Below, one piece after another: positions 1 through 11,228 of a stretch of 64,000 bases of DNA. The notes under the pieces were generated by a model, which did no database searches, was not told the origin of the DNA, and saw only the letters and a list, made by a program, of their open reading frames with translations. The DNA is taken from positions 1-64,000 of the forward strand of contig NZ_MIPP01000021.1 of NCBI RefSeq assembly GCF_002095385.1, read 5' to 3'. The number at the start of each line of letters is the position of its first letter. Within the stretch, counting starts at the first letter, position 1. The position numbers and the translations under genes were made by a program. This DNA comes from Pantoea eucrina. GTDB taxonomy: Bacteria > Pseudomonadota > Gammaproteobacteria > Enterobacterales > Enterobacteriaceae.

Positions 1-802
1 CGCTACCGCGGGTGCTGGCGCAGGGCCGGCGACGGCTCGCTGTCCTCCAGCACGCCGGTTGCTAACGGCTGCGGCGCGCCCAGAAAGCCGCTGCTCTGTA
101 CCGGCGCACCCAGGCTGTCGTCGCCCTGCAGCGAACGGTTATCAACCTCGCGTACGTCTGATTCTGTCGGCTGCGGCGCACTGCCGCCGTTCATCACATT
201 GCCGCCGCTGAGATCGGGACGGGCAGGCAGCGCATAGCTCTGCTTCGCCACCCTGGTGCCAATTGTACCAGGGCCGGAGAGTGAGCCATCAGGCGCAACG
301 TTGATAAAATCGACCCGCACACGGGTATTATTGGAAATGTTCAGACGATCGCCGGCGGCGCGTGACAGATCGATAATGCGCCCGGGCATGTAGGGACCGC
401 GATCGTTAACGCGCACCACAATCTGCCGGCCGTTCGCCATATTGGTAACGCGTACGTAGCTCGGCAGCGGCAGGGTAGGGTGCGCAGCGGTCAGTGCATC
501 AGGATCGTAAGTTTCACCGATAGCGGTACGGTTGCCTTTAGCCTCATCGCCATACCAGGTTGCCAGGCCCACTTCGCTGAAGTCAGATGGATTTTTGACC
601 ACGCGCCAGGTTTTGCCATTCACGCTGTAATCCTGGCTGGTAGCCGGATTAATCGGTTCATAATGCGGCTCACGCCCGGGATCTCCACTACCGGACCGTT
701 ATACGCCGGCTGTGGCGGCGGCGTATTTGTTTGCGGTTCCTGTGTGGTACAGGCACTTAATACCAGTGACGCCAGTGCAACCCCAAGCCAGTCCTTACGC
801 AT
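1..802 (-). pseudogene. rlpA: rlpA, septal-ring lipoprotein / lytic transglycosylase, two frameshifts, 3' end outside window
   Basis: RlpA is an outer-membrane lipoprotein with a double-psi beta-barrel (DPBB) domain and a C-terminal SPOR domain that binds denuded peptidoglycan. The start at 802 gives MRKDWLG, a signal peptide and lipobox LSAC, as in E. coli RlpA. The frame then runs into a stop at 620-622. In the next frame the family sequence resumes (EPHYEPINPATSQDY, then NGKTW) from about 672, so about one base is missing near 671-676. The DPBB core (GLATWYGDE, DRGPYMPGR, SRAAGDRLN) is intact. A second shift near 23-25 turns an Ala-Pro linker into LRQHPR and a TAG at 3-5. Adding one base to the GGG run restores a PAPAPAPAVA linker. 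The SPOR domain would lie beyond position 1. This is either a real decaying gene or two assembly indels; the other genes here are intact. Confidence 0.85.
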
Positions 803-812
803 GTGCAGCCTC

Positions 813-1931
813 TTAAACGCTTTTAGACAACATTTTTCGATGAGTATGGATCGACATGACAATGCCGAACCCCGCCATTAATACGATCAGCGCCGACCCG
901 CCGTAACTGACCAGCGGCAGCGGTACGCCAACCACCGGTAAGATACCACTTACCATGCCAATATTAACGAAAACATAAACAAACAGAATCAGCATTAATC
1001 CGCCTGACATCACGCGACCAAACGTGGTTTGCGCCCGTGCGGCGATGATCAGGCCGCGCATAATCAGCAGCAGATAGAGCAGCAGCAGCAGCAGCACGCC
1101 GACCAGGCCCAGCTCCTCTGCCAGCACGGCAAAGATAAAGTCGGTATGGCGCTCCGGCAGAAACTCCAGCTGTGACTGCGTGCCGTGCAGCCAGCCTTTA
1201 CCGCGCAGCCCACCTGAGCCGATAGCTATTTTGGACTGAATAATGTGATACCCCGCGCCGAGCGGGTCGCTTTCGGGATCGAGCAGCATCATCACGCGAT
1301 CGCGCTGGTAGTCATGCATCAGGAAAAACCACAGCACCGGAATAAAGGCCGCAACCAGCAGCACCGCAACGCCAATCAGTTTCCAGCTCATACCGGACAG
1401 GAAGAGCACAAACAGGCCGGAAGCGGCGATCAGAATAGAGGTGCCGAGGTCGGGCTGTGCGGCCACCAGCAGCGTGGGCATAAAGATCAGCACCAGCGCG
1501 ATGCCGGTATTTTTCAGCGTGGGCGGACAGACGTCGCGGTTAATAAAGCGCGCAACCATCAGCGGCACGGCAATTTTGGCGATCTCTGACGGCTGAAAGC
1601 GGACGAATCCAAGATCCAGCCAGCGCTGTGCGCCTTTACTGATATGACCAAAGGCGTCAACGGCTATCAGCAAAATCACGCAGACAATATAGAGATAGGG
1701 CGCCCAGCTCTCATAAACGCGCGGCGGAACCTGCGCCATGACCAGCATAATCACCGTGCCCATGGCAATCTGACCCAGCTTACGCTCCATCATGCCCGGA
1801 TCCTGCCCGCTGGCGCTCCAGATCACAATGGCGCTGTAGGTCAGCAGCGCGAGAATAATTAACATAAACAGCGGGTCGATATGGATACGCGTCCAGATCG
1901 TCCTTTTCTGCGGACTATCGTTCATCGACAT
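813..1931 (-). CDS. mrdB: RodA (MrdB), SEDS peptidoglycan glycosyltransferase of the elongasome
   Basis: RodA polymerises lipid II into glycan strands in the inner membrane during lateral wall growth, working with PBP2. The 372-residue protein matches the usual length of about 370. It has about ten hydrophobic helices and SEDS signatures: [39 protein letters not shown], and the C-terminal [12 protein letters not shown]. Two start codons (ATG at 1931 and 1925) are possible; E. coli favours neither clearly. It lies 2 bases downstream of mrdA, so the pair is almost certainly co-transcribed, and rlpA follows. Confidence 0.97.
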   Translation of the reverse strand: MSMNDSPQKRTIWTRIHIDPLFMLIILALLTYSAIVIWSASGQDPGMMERKLGQIAMGTVIMLVMAQVPPRVYESWAPYLYIVCVILLIAVDAFGHISKGAQRWLDLGFVRFQPSEIAKIAVPLMVARFINRDVCPPTLKNTGIALVLIFMPTLLVAAQPDLGTSILIAASGLFVLFLSGMSWKLIGVAVLLVAAFIPVLWFFLMHDYQRDRVMMLLDPESDPLGAGYHIIQSKIAIGSGGLRGKGWLHGTQSQLEFLPERHTDFIFAVLAEELGLVGVLLLLLLYLLLIMRGLIIAARAQTTFGRVMSGGLMLILFVYVFVNIGMVSGILPVVGVPLPLVSYGGSALIVLMAGFGIVMSIHTHRKMLSKSV

Positions 1932-1933
1932 GA

Positions 1934-3838
1934 TTATTCACCTTCGTAGCCGGGCGGCGTCGGGGCGGCTTCAAGCAGCACCGTATTATTGTCACCCAGC
2001 ATTATGTGATCGAGGATCTGGCGCATCACGGTTCCCACCGCCGGACCGGCACCGCCGTTCTCCAGAATGATGGTCACGGCCACCCGCGGTTTGTCGTACG
2101 GCGCAAACGCGGTCATAAGTTTGTGATCGCGCAGGCGCTCGGCAATTTTATGCGCGTTATAGGTCTCATTCTCTTTCAGACCGAATACCTGGGCGGTACC
2201 TGATTTGGCAGCAATCTTATAGGGCGCATCAGCAAAGCTTTTGTGCGCAGTCCCGTTAGGCCGGTTGGCGACGCCATACATGCCATCTTTGGCAATCTCC
2301 CAGTACCCGGAGTGAATATCGCCAATCGGCGCATCAGGCGGCTGACGATAAGGCACCATGGCGCTGCCCTCACGCGTAGCGCGCAGCAGATGCGGCACTT
2401 TGATCACGCCGTCATTAATCAGGATCATCATCGCTTTGTTCATCTGTACCGGCGTAGCGGTCCAGTAACCCTGTCCGATGCCGACCGGAATGGTGTCACC
2501 CTGATACCAGGGCTTTTTAAAACGCTTCATTTTCCAGTCGCGCGTCGGCATGTTACCGGCGCTCTCCTGCGGCAGGTCGATACCGGTGCGATGACCATAG
2601 CCAAATTTAGTCATCCACTCGGAGAGGCGATCGATGCCCATATCGTAGGCGACCTGATAGAAGAACGTATCGGCTGACTCTTCCAGCGATTTGGTCACGT
2701 TGAGACGGCCGTGGCCCCACTTTTTCCAGTCGCGATAACGCTTTTCAGAACCGGGCAGCTGCCACCAGCCAGGATCAAACAGGCTGGTATTACGGTTAAT
2801 GACCCCCGCGCTCAGCGCTGATACCGCTACGTAAGGTTTTACCGTTGAGGCGGGCGGATAGGCAGCCTGCAGCGCACGGTTATAGAGCGGCCGGTTTTCA
2901 TCACTGAGCAGCGCCTTGTAATCTTTACTGGAGATCCCATCGACAAACAGGTTGGGGTCGTAGCTTGGCGTGGAGACCAGCGCCAGGATCTCACCGGTGC
3001 GCGGATCGCTGACGACTACCGCCGCCCGGCTGCCGGTCAGCAGCGTTTCAATGTACTGCTGCAGCCGCAGGTCAACGGTCAGCCAGATATCGCGGCCCGC
3101 CTGCGGGGATTGCTCATGCAGCTGGCGTATCACGCGTCCGCGGTTATTGACCTCAACCTCTTCATAGCCGGTTTTGCCATGCAGCACATCTTCGTAGTAG
3201 TTTTCGATACCGAGCTTGCCAATATCATGCGTGGCGGCATAGTTAGGCCACTTGCCCTCTTCATCAAGGCGTTTTACGTCACGATCGTTGATTTTCGATA
3301 CGTATCCCACAACGTGGGTCAGCGTCTGACCATAAGGATAATAGCGGCGCTGGTAGCCTTTAACTTCCACGCCGGGAAAGCGGTATTGATTTACGGCAAA
3401 ACGTGCGACCTGTACTTCATTCAGGCCGGTTTTTACCGGAATAGAGGTAAAGCGACGCGAGCGCTTGCGCTCTTTTTCAAAAGCGTCGATATCGTCGTCA
3501 GTCAGATCCAGCACTGGTCGCAGCGCCTGCAGCGTCTGCTTAAGGTCGTCAACTTTTTCCGGCACCAGTTCAGCCTGGTAAATCGTGCGGTTCAGCGCCA
3601 GCGGAACGCCGTTGCGATCGTAGATGATGCCGCGACTCGGGGCGACCGGCACCAGCTTGATACGGTTTTCATTTGAGCGGGTGCTGTAATCATCAAAGCG
3701 CAGGATCTGCAGATGATAGAGGTTGAAAACCAGCACGCAGGAGAGCAGCAGAATGCCGATGAACGCCACAAGGGCGCGGCGGACAAACAGTTTTTGTTCG
3801 GCAGTGTAATCGCGAAAAGCGTTGCTCTGTAGTTTCAT
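1934..3838 (-). CDS. mrdA: Penicillin-binding protein 2, elongasome transpeptidase
   Basis: PBP2 is the monofunctional DD-transpeptidase that crosslinks new glycan made by RodA and is needed for rod shape. The 634-residue protein has one N-terminal membrane helix (about residues 20-42), a dimerisation/pedestal region, and a C-terminal transpeptidase domain. That domain carries the active-site PASTVKP, the SAD triad motif and KSGTAQ. Length agrees with E. coli (633). It sits between rlmH and mrdB on the same strand with short gaps, the conserved enterobacterial order. Confidence 0.97.
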   Translation of the reverse strand: MKLQSNAFRDYTAEQKLFVRRALVAFIGILLLSCVLVFNLYHLQILRFDDYSTRSNENRIKLVPVAPSRGIIYDRNGVPLALNRTIYQAELVPEKVDDLKQTLQALRPVLDLTDDDIDAFEKERKRSRRFTSIPVKTGLNEVQVARFAVNQYRFPGVEVKGYQRRYYPYGQTLTHVVGYVSKINDRDVKRLDEEGKWPNYAATHDIGKLGIENYYEDVLHGKTGYEEVEVNNRGRVIRQLHEQSPQAGRDIWLTVDLRLQQYIETLLTGSRAAVVVSDPRTGEILALVSTPSYDPNLFVDGISSKDYKALLSDENRPLYNRALQAAYPPASTVKPYVAVSALSAGVINRNTSLFDPGWWQLPGSEKRYRDWKKWGHGRLNVTKSLEESADTFFYQVAYDMGIDRLSEWMTKFGYGHRTGIDLPQESAGNMPTRDWKMKRFKKPWYQGDTIPVGIGQGYWTATPVQMNKAMMILINDGVIKVPHLLRATREGSAMVPYRQPPDAPIGDIHSGYWEIAKDGMYGVANRPNGTAHKSFADAPYKIAAKSGTAQVFGLKENETYNAHKIAERLRDHKLMTAFAPYDKPRVAVTIILENGGAGPAVGTVMRQILDHIMLGDNNTVLLEAAPTPPGYEGE

Positions 3839-3871
3839 CCGCTGCGTTTTTATCTGGAGGTTGTCGGGCGT

Positions 3872-4342
3872 TTATTCACGATGATAAGGGTGATTCGTGG
3901 TGATACTCCAGGCGCGGTATAGGCTCTCAGCAACCAGCACGCGTACCAGCGGATGAGGCAGCGTCAGCGCCGACAGCGACCAGCTCTGTTCAGCAGCGGC
4001 TTTACACGCCGGAGCCAGGCCTTCAGGACCACCAATCAGCAGGCTGACATCACGACCATCCAGCTTCCAGCGCTCCAGCTGCTGCGCCAGCTGCGGGGTC
4101 TCCCACGGCTGTCCGGGAATGTCGAGCGTGACAATACGGTTGCCTTTGCCTGTTGCCGCCAGCATCGCTTCACCTTCTTTTTCCAGAATGCGTTTGATGT
4201 CAGCGTTTTTGCCGCGTTTCCCGGCCGGAACTTCAGTCAGCTCAAACGGCATATCTTTCGGAAAGCGCCGCAGATACTCCATAAAACCGGTCTGAACCCA
4301 GTCGGGCATTTTGGTGCCAACGGCTACAAGTTGCAGTTTCAC
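3872..4342 (-). CDS. rlmH: 23S rRNA pseudouridine-1915 N3-methyltransferase RlmH
   Basis: RlmH methylates the pseudouridine at 1915 of 23S rRNA in helix 69, acting on assembled 70S ribosomes. It is a small SPOUT-fold enzyme. The 156-residue protein has the knotted SAM-binding C-terminal region with LLIGGPEGL and [19 protein letters not shown], and starts MKLQLVAVG as in E. coli (155 residues). It is 3 bases downstream of rsfS, a near-universal bacterial pair linked to ribosome state. Confidence 0.97.
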   Translation of the reverse strand: MKLQLVAVGTKMPDWVQTGFMEYLRRFPKDMPFELTEVPAGKRGKNADIKRILEKEGEAMLAATGKGNRIVTLDIPGQPWETPQLAQQLERWKLDGRDVSLLIGGPEGLAPACKAAAEQSWSLSALTLPHPLVRVLVAESLYRAWSITTNHPYHRE

Positions 4343-4345
4343 TGC

Positions 4346-4663
4346 TTAGCTCCAGAGCTTTTCCAGCTCATAAAGCTGACGGCTCTCTTCCTGCATTACA
4401 TGCACAATGACGTCACCGAGATCGACGACAACCCAGTCTGCCGCTGCTTTACCTTCCACGCCCAGCGGAGTCAGGCCAGCTACGCGGGACTCCTGCATAA
4501 CGTGATCGGCAATAGCGGAGACGTGGCGGGTTGAGGTGCCGGTGCAGATGATCATGTAATCGGTGATGCTGGATTTGCCCTGGACATCAATCGCAATGAT
4601 ATCCTGGCCTTTCAGATCATCAATCTTATCAATAACGAACTCTTGGAGTGCTTTGCCTTGCAA
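4346..4663 (-). CDS. rsfS: Ribosomal silencing factor RsfS
   Basis: RsfS binds ribosomal protein L14 (uL14) and blocks joining of the 30S and 50S subunits in slow growth. The 105-residue protein has the typical DUF143 sequence: [26 protein letters not shown] and [15 protein letters not shown]. It heads the minus-strand set rsfS-rlmH-mrdA-mrdB-rlpA, and an extended -10 sequence lies about 75 bases upstream. In E. coli cobC separates rsfS from nadD; here no gene does. Confidence 0.96.
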   Translation of the reverse strand: MQGKALQEFVIDKIDDLKGQDIIAIDVQGKSSITDYMIICTGTSTRHVSAIADHVMQESRVAGLTPLGVEGKAAADWVVVDLGDVIVHVMQEESRQLYELEKLWS

Positions 4664-4735
4664 AAGGTTCCCCTTAAAAACAGGTAATGCGGGCTGGCTG
4701 AATGCCCGGAAATGCAGCCAAAAATTAAGCGGCGC

Positions 4736-4744
4736 AGTATAGCA
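4736..4744 (-). promoter_or_regulatory. candidate extended -10 promoter for rsfS operon
   Basis: On the minus strand TGC is followed by TATACT, an extended -10 element (TGn plus five of six consensus bases). No good -35 is seen 17 bases upstream, which is normal for extended -10 promoters. It is placed to start transcription about 65 bases before the rsfS ATG. This is sequence inference only. Confidence 0.4.
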
Positions 4745-4774
4745 TGCTACAACCGGAGGAGATATATATCCGGG

Positions 4775-5443
4775 TTATTTACCCGCGCCGGCGGGCGGAG
4801 CATCCAGATAGAGGCCAGCGCGATCAATATAGTCGATCACCGCTGGCGGCAGCAGCGTGCTGCAGGATTCTCCCTGATGGCGCCGCTGGCGGATCTCGGT
4901 GGCAGAAATCGCATAAAGCGGCGTCTCCGCCAGCCAGATATGGCCTGCCGGTGCCTGATGCAGCGCCGCACTGTCCTGCGTCTGATGCTGCTCCAGCCAC
5001 CGCTGCATCTCAGGCGAACCCATTTCCGTCGCATAGCCCGGCCGTTTGCAAACCAGCAGATGGGAGAGTGACAGCAGTTCCTGCCAGCGATGCCATTTAT
5101 GCAGCGACAGCAGCGAATCCTGACCGATGATAAAGCCCAGCGGCTGCCGCGGGCCGCGCTCCTGGCGCAGTGCTTCCAGCGTAGTCACTGTCCAGGAAGG
5201 GGTCTGACGCTGCAGTTCGCGCGTGTCGATATCAAACAGCGGCCGGTCGGCAATCGCACACTGCAGCATCGCCACCCGCTGTGCGGCACTCGCTTCCGGC
5301 TGTGGCCGGTGGGGGGGAACATTGTTGGGCATCAGCGTGACTTTTTTCAGTCCGACCTGCTGCGCCAGCGCCTCTGCCGGACGCAGATGACCATAATGCA
5401 CCGGATCAAACGTGCCGCCAAACAGGGCGCAGAGTTCAGACAT
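4775..5443 (-). CDS. nadD: Nicotinate-nucleotide adenylyltransferase NadD
   Basis: NadD transfers AMP from ATP to nicotinate mononucleotide, making deamido-NAD in the NAD pathway. The start at 5443 gives [20 protein letters not shown], whose [11 protein letters not shown] is the nucleotidyltransferase signature; longer upstream extensions lack homology. The C-terminal ISATEIRQR motif is present. The 222 residues slightly exceed E. coli's 213. The start overlaps the holA stop by 8 bases, implying translational coupling in leuS-lptE-holA-nadD. Confidence 0.96.
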   Translation of the reverse strand: MSELCALFGGTFDPVHYGHLRPAEALAQQVGLKKVTLMPNNVPPHRPQPEASAAQRVAMLQCAIADRPLFDIDTRELQRQTPSWTVTTLEALRQERGPRQPLGFIIGQDSLLSLHKWHRWQELLSLSHLLVCKRPGYATEMGSPEMQRWLEQHQTQDSAALHQAPAGHIWLAETPLYAISATEIRQRRHQGESCSTLLPPAVIDYIDRAGLYLDAPPAGAGK

Positions 5444-6467
5444 AATGTAATCCTGACGGAAAGTGACGCTGACAGAGCAGCAGCGAGAGCGTTTCCAGCT
5501 GCGGCCAGAGGTTCTGGCCATAATCCTGCTTCATGGTGAGCTCCAGCTCAGCCAGCAGGTGTACCGCCTGATGCAGTCGTTCGGCGTCCAGCCGCTGCAG
5601 CGCCCCGGTGAAGAGCGCGCGCCGGTTTTGCCAGATGCGCTGCTGATCCATCAGCGTGCGCAGAGGCTGCTTAGCCTGATTGCGCTGCAGATGCAGCAGC
5701 GTCAGCAGATCGCGCTGCAGGGTGCGCAGCAGGATCACCGGTTCGCTCTCCTCTTTCTGCAGCTGATGCAGGATATGCAGCGCCCGCTTGCCTTTCCCCG
5801 CCAGCAGCGCATCCACCCAGTGAAATGGCGTAAAATGGGCCGCATCATTGACTGCTGCTTCCACGCGCGGCAGCGTCAGTTTGCCGTCAGGCCAGAGCAG
5901 CGACAGCCGCTCCAGCGCCTGAGCCAGCGCCAGCAGATTGCCTTCATAGCAGTAGCACAGCAGCTGAACCGCTGCCTCATCGACGCTGAGCTGCATCGCT
6001 TTGGCCCGCGCGGCGACCCAGCGCGGCAGCTGTGCCTGTTCCGGCGTCTGACACGGCACCAGCACCGCCTGCGGACTCAGCGCTTTGTACCAGGCGCTGT
6101 TTTCCTGCGCTTTGGTCAGCTTTGTCATACGCAGCACCAGCAGGATATCGCTATGCAGCAGGGCAGAGAGGGTAACCAGCTGCTCAGCCATCGCAGCATT
6201 CGGGCCGTTTTCCGGCAGCGTCAGCGTCAGCGTCTGGCGCAGGGTGAACAGGCTCAGCGCCTGACAGCTGGCAAAAAGCGCCTGCCAGTCAGTCTGGGCA
6301 TCCAGCGTGACCGAAAAGTGCTCTTCAAATCCCTGACTGCCGGCAGCAGCGCGGATAGCATCCGCACTCTCCTGGATCAGCAGGGGTTCATTACCGGCGA
6401 GAAAATAGCAGGCGCGCAGCCCCTCACGAAGCTGCGCGCGCAGTTGCTCAGGATAAATCCTGATCAT
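5436..6467 (-). CDS. holA: DNA polymerase III delta subunit HolA
   Basis: Delta opens the beta sliding clamp as part of the clamp loader. The 343-residue length equals that of E. coli. It starts MIRIYPEQL and shows the family's N-terminal region ([22 protein letters not shown]), where the E. coli clamp-binding residues lie, and a helical C-terminal collar domain ([16 protein letters not shown]). It overlaps lptE by 4 bases upstream and nadD by 8 bases downstream. A Walker A lysine is lacking, as expected for delta. Confidence 0.96.
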   Translation of the reverse strand: MIRIYPEQLRAQLREGLRACYFLAGNEPLLIQESADAIRAAAGSQGFEEHFSVTLDAQTDWQALFASCQALSLFTLRQTLTLTLPENGPNAAMAEQLVTLSALLHSDILLVLRMTKLTKAQENSAWYKALSPQAVLVPCQTPEQAQLPRWVAARAKAMQLSVDEAAVQLLCYCYEGNLLALAQALERLSLLWPDGKLTLPRVEAAVNDAAHFTPFHWVDALLAGKGKRALHILHQLQKEESEPVILLRTLQRDLLTLLHLQRNQAKQPLRTLMDQQRIWQNRRALFTGALQRLDAERLHQAVHLLAELELTMKQDYGQNLWPQLETLSLLLCQRHFPSGLHYV

Positions 6468-7063
6468 TGCAGACTGGTGGCGGAAGAGGAGGGCACTTCC
6501 GGTGAATCAGAACCCGGGGCGATGATCTCCGGCTCCGGCAGCGTCTCTTTATTATTGAGCTGCGCGGCATGGACCGTCAGCAGTTTACGCACCAGCTGCT
6601 CTGCTCCACGCTGACGCATCTCCTGCAGGATCATATCCTGTTCCGCATCCTTTGCCAGTGCGGCGTTAGGGTTGTCGAAGAACGAGCGGTAGACCGTGGT
6701 GCTGATAGGGTAAATCCCTTTGCCGGGCAGCACGACCTGTGCGGTCAGCGTCATCACCAGCGAATATTCTGCCGTGGTACCGCTGATAAACACTGAAGCC
6801 GTGTCACGCGCCTGCCGCACGCCTCCCAGACGCAGCGTCGGGTAGGTTGCGCTGGCCTCTTTGCTGTCCTCAATGATGTTTACATCGTTGATGCGCAGCT
6901 GCTGACGCACGGTACGCGCCAGCGGGCCGTAAGGATCGCCACTCTGTACAATCAGCGTTTTCATCTCCGGTGGCACCTGAGTGGTGCCGCGCGGATGAAA
7001 TCCACAGCCTGCGGTGACCAGCACCGCAAACAGGACAAACAGCCTGATAACTAGTTGTCGCAC
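6464..7063 (-). CDS. lptE: LPS assembly lipoprotein LptE
   Basis: LptE plugs the LptD beta-barrel and completes the outer-membrane translocon that places lipopolysaccharide in the outer leaflet. The 199-residue protein has a signal peptide with lipobox VTAGC (acylated Cys at about 20) followed by [11 protein letters not shown], the family hallmark. Its C-terminal tail is low-complexity and Ser/Pro-rich, as in E. coli RlpB. It lies 14 bases after leuS and overlaps holA, so it belongs to the leuS operon. Confidence 0.96.
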   Translation of the reverse strand: MRQLVIRLFVLFAVLVTAGCGFHPRGTTQVPPEMKTLIVQSGDPYGPLARTVRQQLRINDVNIIEDSKEASATYPTLRLGGVRQARDTASVFISGTTAEYSLVMTLTAQVVLPGKGIYPISTTVYRSFFDNPNAALAKDAEQDMILQEMRQRGAEQLVRKLLTVHAAQLNNKETLPEPEIIAPGSDSPEVPSSSATSLQ

Positions 7064-7077
7064 AGTTCCTCCTGAAC

Positions 7078-9660
7078 TTAACCCACGACCAGGTTAAGCA
7101 GTTTGCCAGGGACATAAATCACTTTTCGCAGGGTGACGCCGTCCAGATATTTTGCCACCAGTGGCTCCTGTGCGGCTCGCGCCTGCACCTGCTCCTGAGT
7201 GGCATCTGCTGCCACGGTGACTTTACCGCGTACTTTACCGTTAACCTGAACGACAACCAGCATTGAATCGTCGACCATTGCGGCTTCATCCGCTACCGGC
7301 CACGGCGCATTATCAATGCTGCCTTCGCCACCCAGCGCCTGCCACAGGACATAGCTGGCGTGCGGCGTGAACGGATAGAGCAGGCGCGTAACGGCGACCA
7401 GCGCTTCCTGCATCAGTGCGCGATCCTGTTTGCTCTCCTGCGGCGCGCGCAGCAGCTTGTTCATCAGCTCCATGATAGCAGCGATAGCGGTGTTAAAGGT
7501 CTGGCGACGACCAATGTCATCTGCGACTTTCGCAATGGTTTTATGCAGATCGCGACGCAGCGCTTTCTGTTCATCATTCAGTGCGCTGACATCCAGCGCG
7601 ACAGTTGCGCCTTTCGCTACGTGATCGTAAGCCAGTTTCCAGACGCGTTTCAGGAAGCGGTTAGCGCCTTCCACACCAGACTCCTGCCACTCCAGGGTCA
7701 TATCTGCCGGCGATGCAAACATCATAAACAGGCGTACGGTATCGGCGCCGTAACGCTCAACCATCAGCTGTGGATCGATGCCGTTGTTTTTCGACTTCGA
7801 CATTTTGCTCATGCCGGCGTAGATAACGTCGCGGCCCTGATTGTCCACTGCTTTGGTAATACGTCCTTTATCATCGCGCTCAACGGTAACATCAACCGGA
7901 GAGACCCAGTTGCGCTCGCCGTTAACGCCAACATAGTAGAACGCGTCCGCCAGCACCATGCCCTGACACAGCAGGCGTTTTGCTGGCTCATCGGAGTTAA
8001 CCAGGCCCGCGTCACGCAGCAGCTTGTGATAGAAGCGGAAGTACATCAGGTGCATGATGGCGTGTTCGATACCGCCTACGTACTGGTCTACCGGCAGCCA
8101 GTAGTTGGCCGCCGCCGGATCCAGCATGCCTTCGTTGTAGTTAGCGCAGGTATAGCGCGCGTAGTACCAGGAAGATTCCATAAAGGTGTCAAAGGTATCA
8201 GTTTCGCGCAGTGCTGGCTGACCATTCACGGTAGTTTTAGCCCACTCCGGGTCCGCTTTGATCGGGCTGGTGATACCATCCATGACCACATCTTCCGGCA
8301 GGATAACCGGCAGCTGATCTTCTGGCGCAGGGACGACCGTGCCATCTTCCAGCGTGACCATCGGAATAGGTGCACCCCAGTAGCGCTGACGCGAAACGCC
8401 CCAGTCGCGCAGACGGTAGTTAACTTTGCGTACGCCAACGCCTTTTGCCGTCAGCGCGTCGGCGATTGCGTTAAAGCCCGCCTGGTGATCCAGACCGTCA
8501 AACTCACCGGAATTAAACAGCGTGCCTTTTTCAGTCATGGCACCGCTGCTCAGATCGGGTTCTGTGCCATCGAGGTTGCGGATAACAGGCTTGATGTTCA
8601 GGCCATATTTAGTCGCAAACTCCCAGTCGCGCTGGTCATGACCAGGTACCGCCATCACCGCACCGGTGCCATATTCCATCAGTACAAAGTTTGCGACCCA
8701 TACCGGAATGGCTTCACCGGTCAGCGGATGGATAGCAGACAGGCCGGTCGCCATGCCTTTTTTCTCCATCGTGGCCATATCCGCTTCTGCGACTTTAGTC
8801 GTACTGCACTCGGCAATGAAATCGGCCAGCACCGGATTGCCTGCGGCAGCCTGTCGCGCCAGCGGATGACCCGCCGCCACGGCGACGTAGGTCGCGCCCA
8901 TAAAGGTATCGGGACGGGTGGTGTAAACCGTGACCTTTTCGTCGCTGTGCGCAACGTCAAAGGTGATTTCAACCCCTTCTGAACGGCCGATCCAGTTGCG
9001 CTGCATGGTTTTAACCTGCTCCGGCCACTCATCCAGCTTGTCGAGGTCGTTAAGCAGTTCTTCAGCGTAGTCGGTGATTTTGATAAACCACTGCGGGATC
9101 TCTTTGCGCTCAACTTTGGTGTCGCAGCGCCAGCAGCAGCCATCGATTACCTGCTCATTAGCCAGCACGGTCTGATCGTTCGGGCACCAGTTCACCGCCG
9201 AGGTCTTTTTGTACACCAGGCCTTTTTCGTAAAGTTTGGTGAAGAACCACTGTTCCCAGCGATAGTACTCTGGCTGACAGGTCGCCAGTTCACGGCTCCA
9301 GTCGTAGCCAAAGCCCAGCAGCTTCAGCTGGTTCTTCATGTAGTTGATGTTGTCGTAGGTCCATGGCGCCGGCGCAGTATTGTTTTTTACCGCAGCGCCT
9401 TCAGCGGGCAGACCAAAAGCGTCCCAGCCAATCGGCTGCAGAACGTTTTTGCCCAGCATGCGCTGATAGCGGGCAATAACATCGCCAATGGTGTAGTTAC
9501 GCACGTGGCCCATGTGCAGGCGGCCAGAAGGATAGGGCAGCATCGAAAGGCAGTAATATTTCTCTTTGCCTTCCTGCTCGGTGACTTTGAAGGTTTCATT
9601 TTCGTCCCAGTGCTGCTGGACGCGGGATTCTATCTCTTCCGGGCGGTATTGCTCTTGCAT
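7078..9660 (-). CDS. leuS: Leucyl-tRNA synthetase
   Basis: LeuS charges tRNA-Leu and edits misactivated norvaline and isoleucine. It has 860 residues, the same as E. coli. The HIGH-like motif is in [15 protein letters not shown] (about residues 42-56). The CP1 editing domain follows, including [15 protein letters not shown], and the class I KMSKS loop is in KMSKSKNN (about 619). An anticodon-binding domain and a C-terminal tRNA-binding domain complete the protein. It is the first gene of leuS-lptE-holA-nadD and diverges from ybeL. Confidence 0.98.
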   Translation of the reverse strand: MQEQYRPEEIESRVQQHWDENETFKVTEQEGKEKYYCLSMLPYPSGRLHMGHVRNYTIGDVIARYQRMLGKNVLQPIGWDAFGLPAEGAAVKNNTAPAPWTYDNINYMKNQLKLLGFGYDWSRELATCQPEYYRWEQWFFTKLYEKGLVYKKTSAVNWCPNDQTVLANEQVIDGCCWRCDTKVERKEIPQWFIKITDYAEELLNDLDKLDEWPEQVKTMQRNWIGRSEGVEITFDVAHSDEKVTVYTTRPDTFMGATYVAVAAGHPLARQAAAGNPVLADFIAECSTTKVAEADMATMEKKGMATGLSAIHPLTGEAIPVWVANFVLMEYGTGAVMAVPGHDQRDWEFATKYGLNIKPVIRNLDGTEPDLSSGAMTEKGTLFNSGEFDGLDHQAGFNAIADALTAKGVGVRKVNYRLRDWGVSRQRYWGAPIPMVTLEDGTVVPAPEDQLPVILPEDVVMDGITSPIKADPEWAKTTVNGQPALRETDTFDTFMESSWYYARYTCANYNEGMLDPAAANYWLPVDQYVGGIEHAIMHLMYFRFYHKLLRDAGLVNSDEPAKRLLCQGMVLADAFYYVGVNGERNWVSPVDVTVERDDKGRITKAVDNQGRDVIYAGMSKMSKSKNNGIDPQLMVERYGADTVRLFMMFASPADMTLEWQESGVEGANRFLKRVWKLAYDHVAKGATVALDVSALNDEQKALRRDLHKTIAKVADDIGRRQTFNTAIAAIMELMNKLLRAPQESKQDRALMQEALVAVTRLLYPFTPHASYVLWQALGGEGSIDNAPWPVADEAAMVDDSMLVVVQVNGKVRGKVTVAADATQEQVQARAAQEPLVAKYLDGVTLRKVIYVPGKLLNLVVG

Positions 9661-9961
9661 GGCTGCCTGTGATCCTTAGTAAAAATCGTTTTCCCGGACC
9701 GTCTGGTGCAGCAGCAGAGCCGCTGACATCGTCGCCTGATGGCTTGACCGCCGCATCGGACAGGCCGGGTTTGTCTATTTATGATCCGCATAGCATACCC
9801 ATAAGCCCCGCCCTCAACAACATTTCACCGTCCCTCTCCGCCGCTTTTCTGCGGAATGCGTTGCGGCTTCCGCGCTTTTGCAATTTCCGCGATGACCGTC
9901 AGAGCTTTTGCGATAAAGCGGCTAAACTTACAGCAGCCCTCACAGCAGAAAGGAGAATAAA
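9661..9961. other. leuS-ybeL divergent intergenic region
   Basis: This gap of about 300 bases must hold the leuS promoter (minus strand) and the ybeL promoter (plus strand). I see no conserved small gene; the ORFs crossing it lack a family match or a sensible start. A GAAAGGAGAATAA ribosome-binding sequence precedes ybeL. No strong consensus promoter pair stands out. Confidence 0.6.
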
Positions 9962-10444
9962 ATGAATAACGTGGCGCAGGCGTATCGAACCACGGTAGCA
10001 ACGTTAACCCAGCGACTGGAGCACGGTGAACGCGATATCGACGCGCTGGTCGCGGAAGCGCGTCAGGATCTGCTGACCGACGAGAGTCTCTCATCTTCTG
10101 AAGTGGATGAAGTAATGCGTGCGGTGCGACGCGATCTTTACGAATTCTCCCGCAGCTATCCCGAAGCGGAAAGCGCGCTGGAAGATTCGGTCTTTTTACG
10201 TGTGATCCGTGAGAGCCTGTGGAAAGAGCTGGCGGATATCACAGATAAGAGTCAGCTGGAGTGGCGTGAGGTGTTTAAAGACCTGCATCATCACGGCGTT
10301 TATCAGAGCGGTGAGGTGGTGGGGCTGGGTAATCTGGTGTGCGAAAACTGCGGATTTACGCGCGCTATCTATACGCCTGAAAGCCTGACGCGCTGCCCTG
10401 AGTGCAATCACGATCAGTTTCAGCGCCAGCCGTTTGAACCCTGA
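9962..10444 (+). CDS. ybeL: YbeL, DUF1451 zinc-ribbon protein of unknown function
   Basis: The 160 residues match E. coli YbeL in length and sequence. A long acidic helical N-terminal part (VAEARQDLL, VDEVMRAVRRDLYEF) is followed by the conserved LEWREVFKDLHHHG and GEVVGLGNLVC. A four-cysteine zinc ribbon ends the protein (CENC at about 128 and CPEC at about 149, before DQFQRQPFEP). The molecular role is not known; nucleic-acid or protein binding through the zinc ribbon would be a guess. It stands alone between leuS and the converging glt operon. Confidence 0.93.
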   Translation: MNNVAQAYRTTVATLTQRLEHGERDIDALVAEARQDLLTDESLSSSEVDEVMRAVRRDLYEFSRSYPEAESALEDSVFLRVIRESLWKELADITDKSQLEWREVFKDLHHHGVYQSGEVVGLGNLVCENCGFTRAIYTPESLTRCPECNHDQFQRQPFEP

Positions 10445-10459
10445 CAGATTGCGTTAACA

Positions 10460-10490
10460 GCGCGCCGCTGCGTGTGTGCAGGCGGCGCGC
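10460..10490. terminator. GC-rich hairpin between convergent ybeL and gltL
   Basis: GCGCGCCGC pairs with GCGGCGCGC, extended by TGC/GCA around a GTGTGT loop with one bulged G. It lies between the ybeL stop and the gltL stop. No U-tract follows on either strand, so it may protect 3' ends or act with Rho rather than as a classical terminator. Confidence 0.5.
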
Positions 10491-10502
10491 ATGGTTCAGC
10501 GT

Positions 10503-11228
10503 TTAGTGCAGAATTTTTGCCAGGAACTCTTTCGCGCGCCCGGACTGCGGATTATTAAAGAAGTCATCTTTGCGGGTATCTTCGACAATTTTTCCTTCAT
10601 CCATAAAGATAACGCGATTAGCCACCTTACGCGCAAAGCCCATTTCGTGCGTCACCACCATCATCGTCATGCCTTCGTTTGCCAGTTCAACCATGACATC
10701 CAGCACTTCATTGATCATCTCCGGATCGAGCGCGGAGGTGGGCTCATCAAACAGCATGGCGATCGGGTCCATGCAGAGCGCACGGGCGATGGCCACACGC
10801 TGTTGCTGGCCTCCTGAAAGCTGCCCCGGAAACTTCTCCGCGTGAGCAGAGAGCCCCACGCGCTTCAGCAGGGCTTGTCCTTTATCTCGCGCCGCCGTTT
10901 TATCGCGCTTCAGTACTTTTACCTGCGCCAGCACCAGGTTATCGATAATGCTCAGATGAGGAAACAGCTCAAAGTGCTGAAACACCATGCCGACCTGACT
11001 GCGCAGTTTGGCCAGATTAGTCTTTTTATTGTTCACTTCAGTGCCGTTGACCTGAATGCTGCCCTGCTGAACCGGCTCCAGTCCGTTGACGGTTTTAATC
11101 AGCGTGGATTTGCCCGAGCCCGAGGGCCCGCAGACCACCACCACTTCTCCTTTTTTTACCTCGGTTGAGCAGTCGGTCAGCACCTGAAAGTGCCCATACC
11201 ACTTAGAAACATTTTTCAGGCTAATCAT
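10503..11228 (-). CDS. gltL: Glutamate/aspartate ABC transporter ATP-binding protein GltL
   Basis: GltL is the ATPase of the glutamate/aspartate importer at the cytoplasmic face. The 241-residue protein has Walker [10 protein letters not shown] (about residue 34), Q-loop [10 protein letters not shown], signature LSGGQQQRV, Walker [13 protein letters not shown] and switch His in VVTHEMGF. Length equals E. coli GltL. The start directly abuts the gltK stop, so it is the last gene of gltIJKL. Confidence 0.97.
   Translation of the reverse strand: MISLKNVSKWYGHFQVLTDCSTEVKKGEVVVVCGPSGSGKSTLIKTVNGLEPVQQGSIQVNGTEVNNKKTNLAKLRSQVGMVFQHFELFPHLSIIDNLVLAQVKVLKRDKTAARDKGQALLKRVGLSAHAEKFPGQLSGGQQQRVAIARALCMDPIAMLFDEPTSALDPEMINEVLDVMVELANEGMTMMVVTHEMGFARKVANRVIFMDEGKIVEDTRKDDFFNNPQSGRAKEFLAKILH

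Noticed and set aside
5463-6614. 383-codon open frame opposite holA and lptE
   Set aside because: Gln/Arg-rich composition is expected opposite leucine-rich holA; no homology is seen.
7360-8982. 540-codon open frame on the plus strand
   Set aside because: It is antisense to leuS, whose protein is fully conserved; composition is a codon-bias shadow and no family is recognisable.
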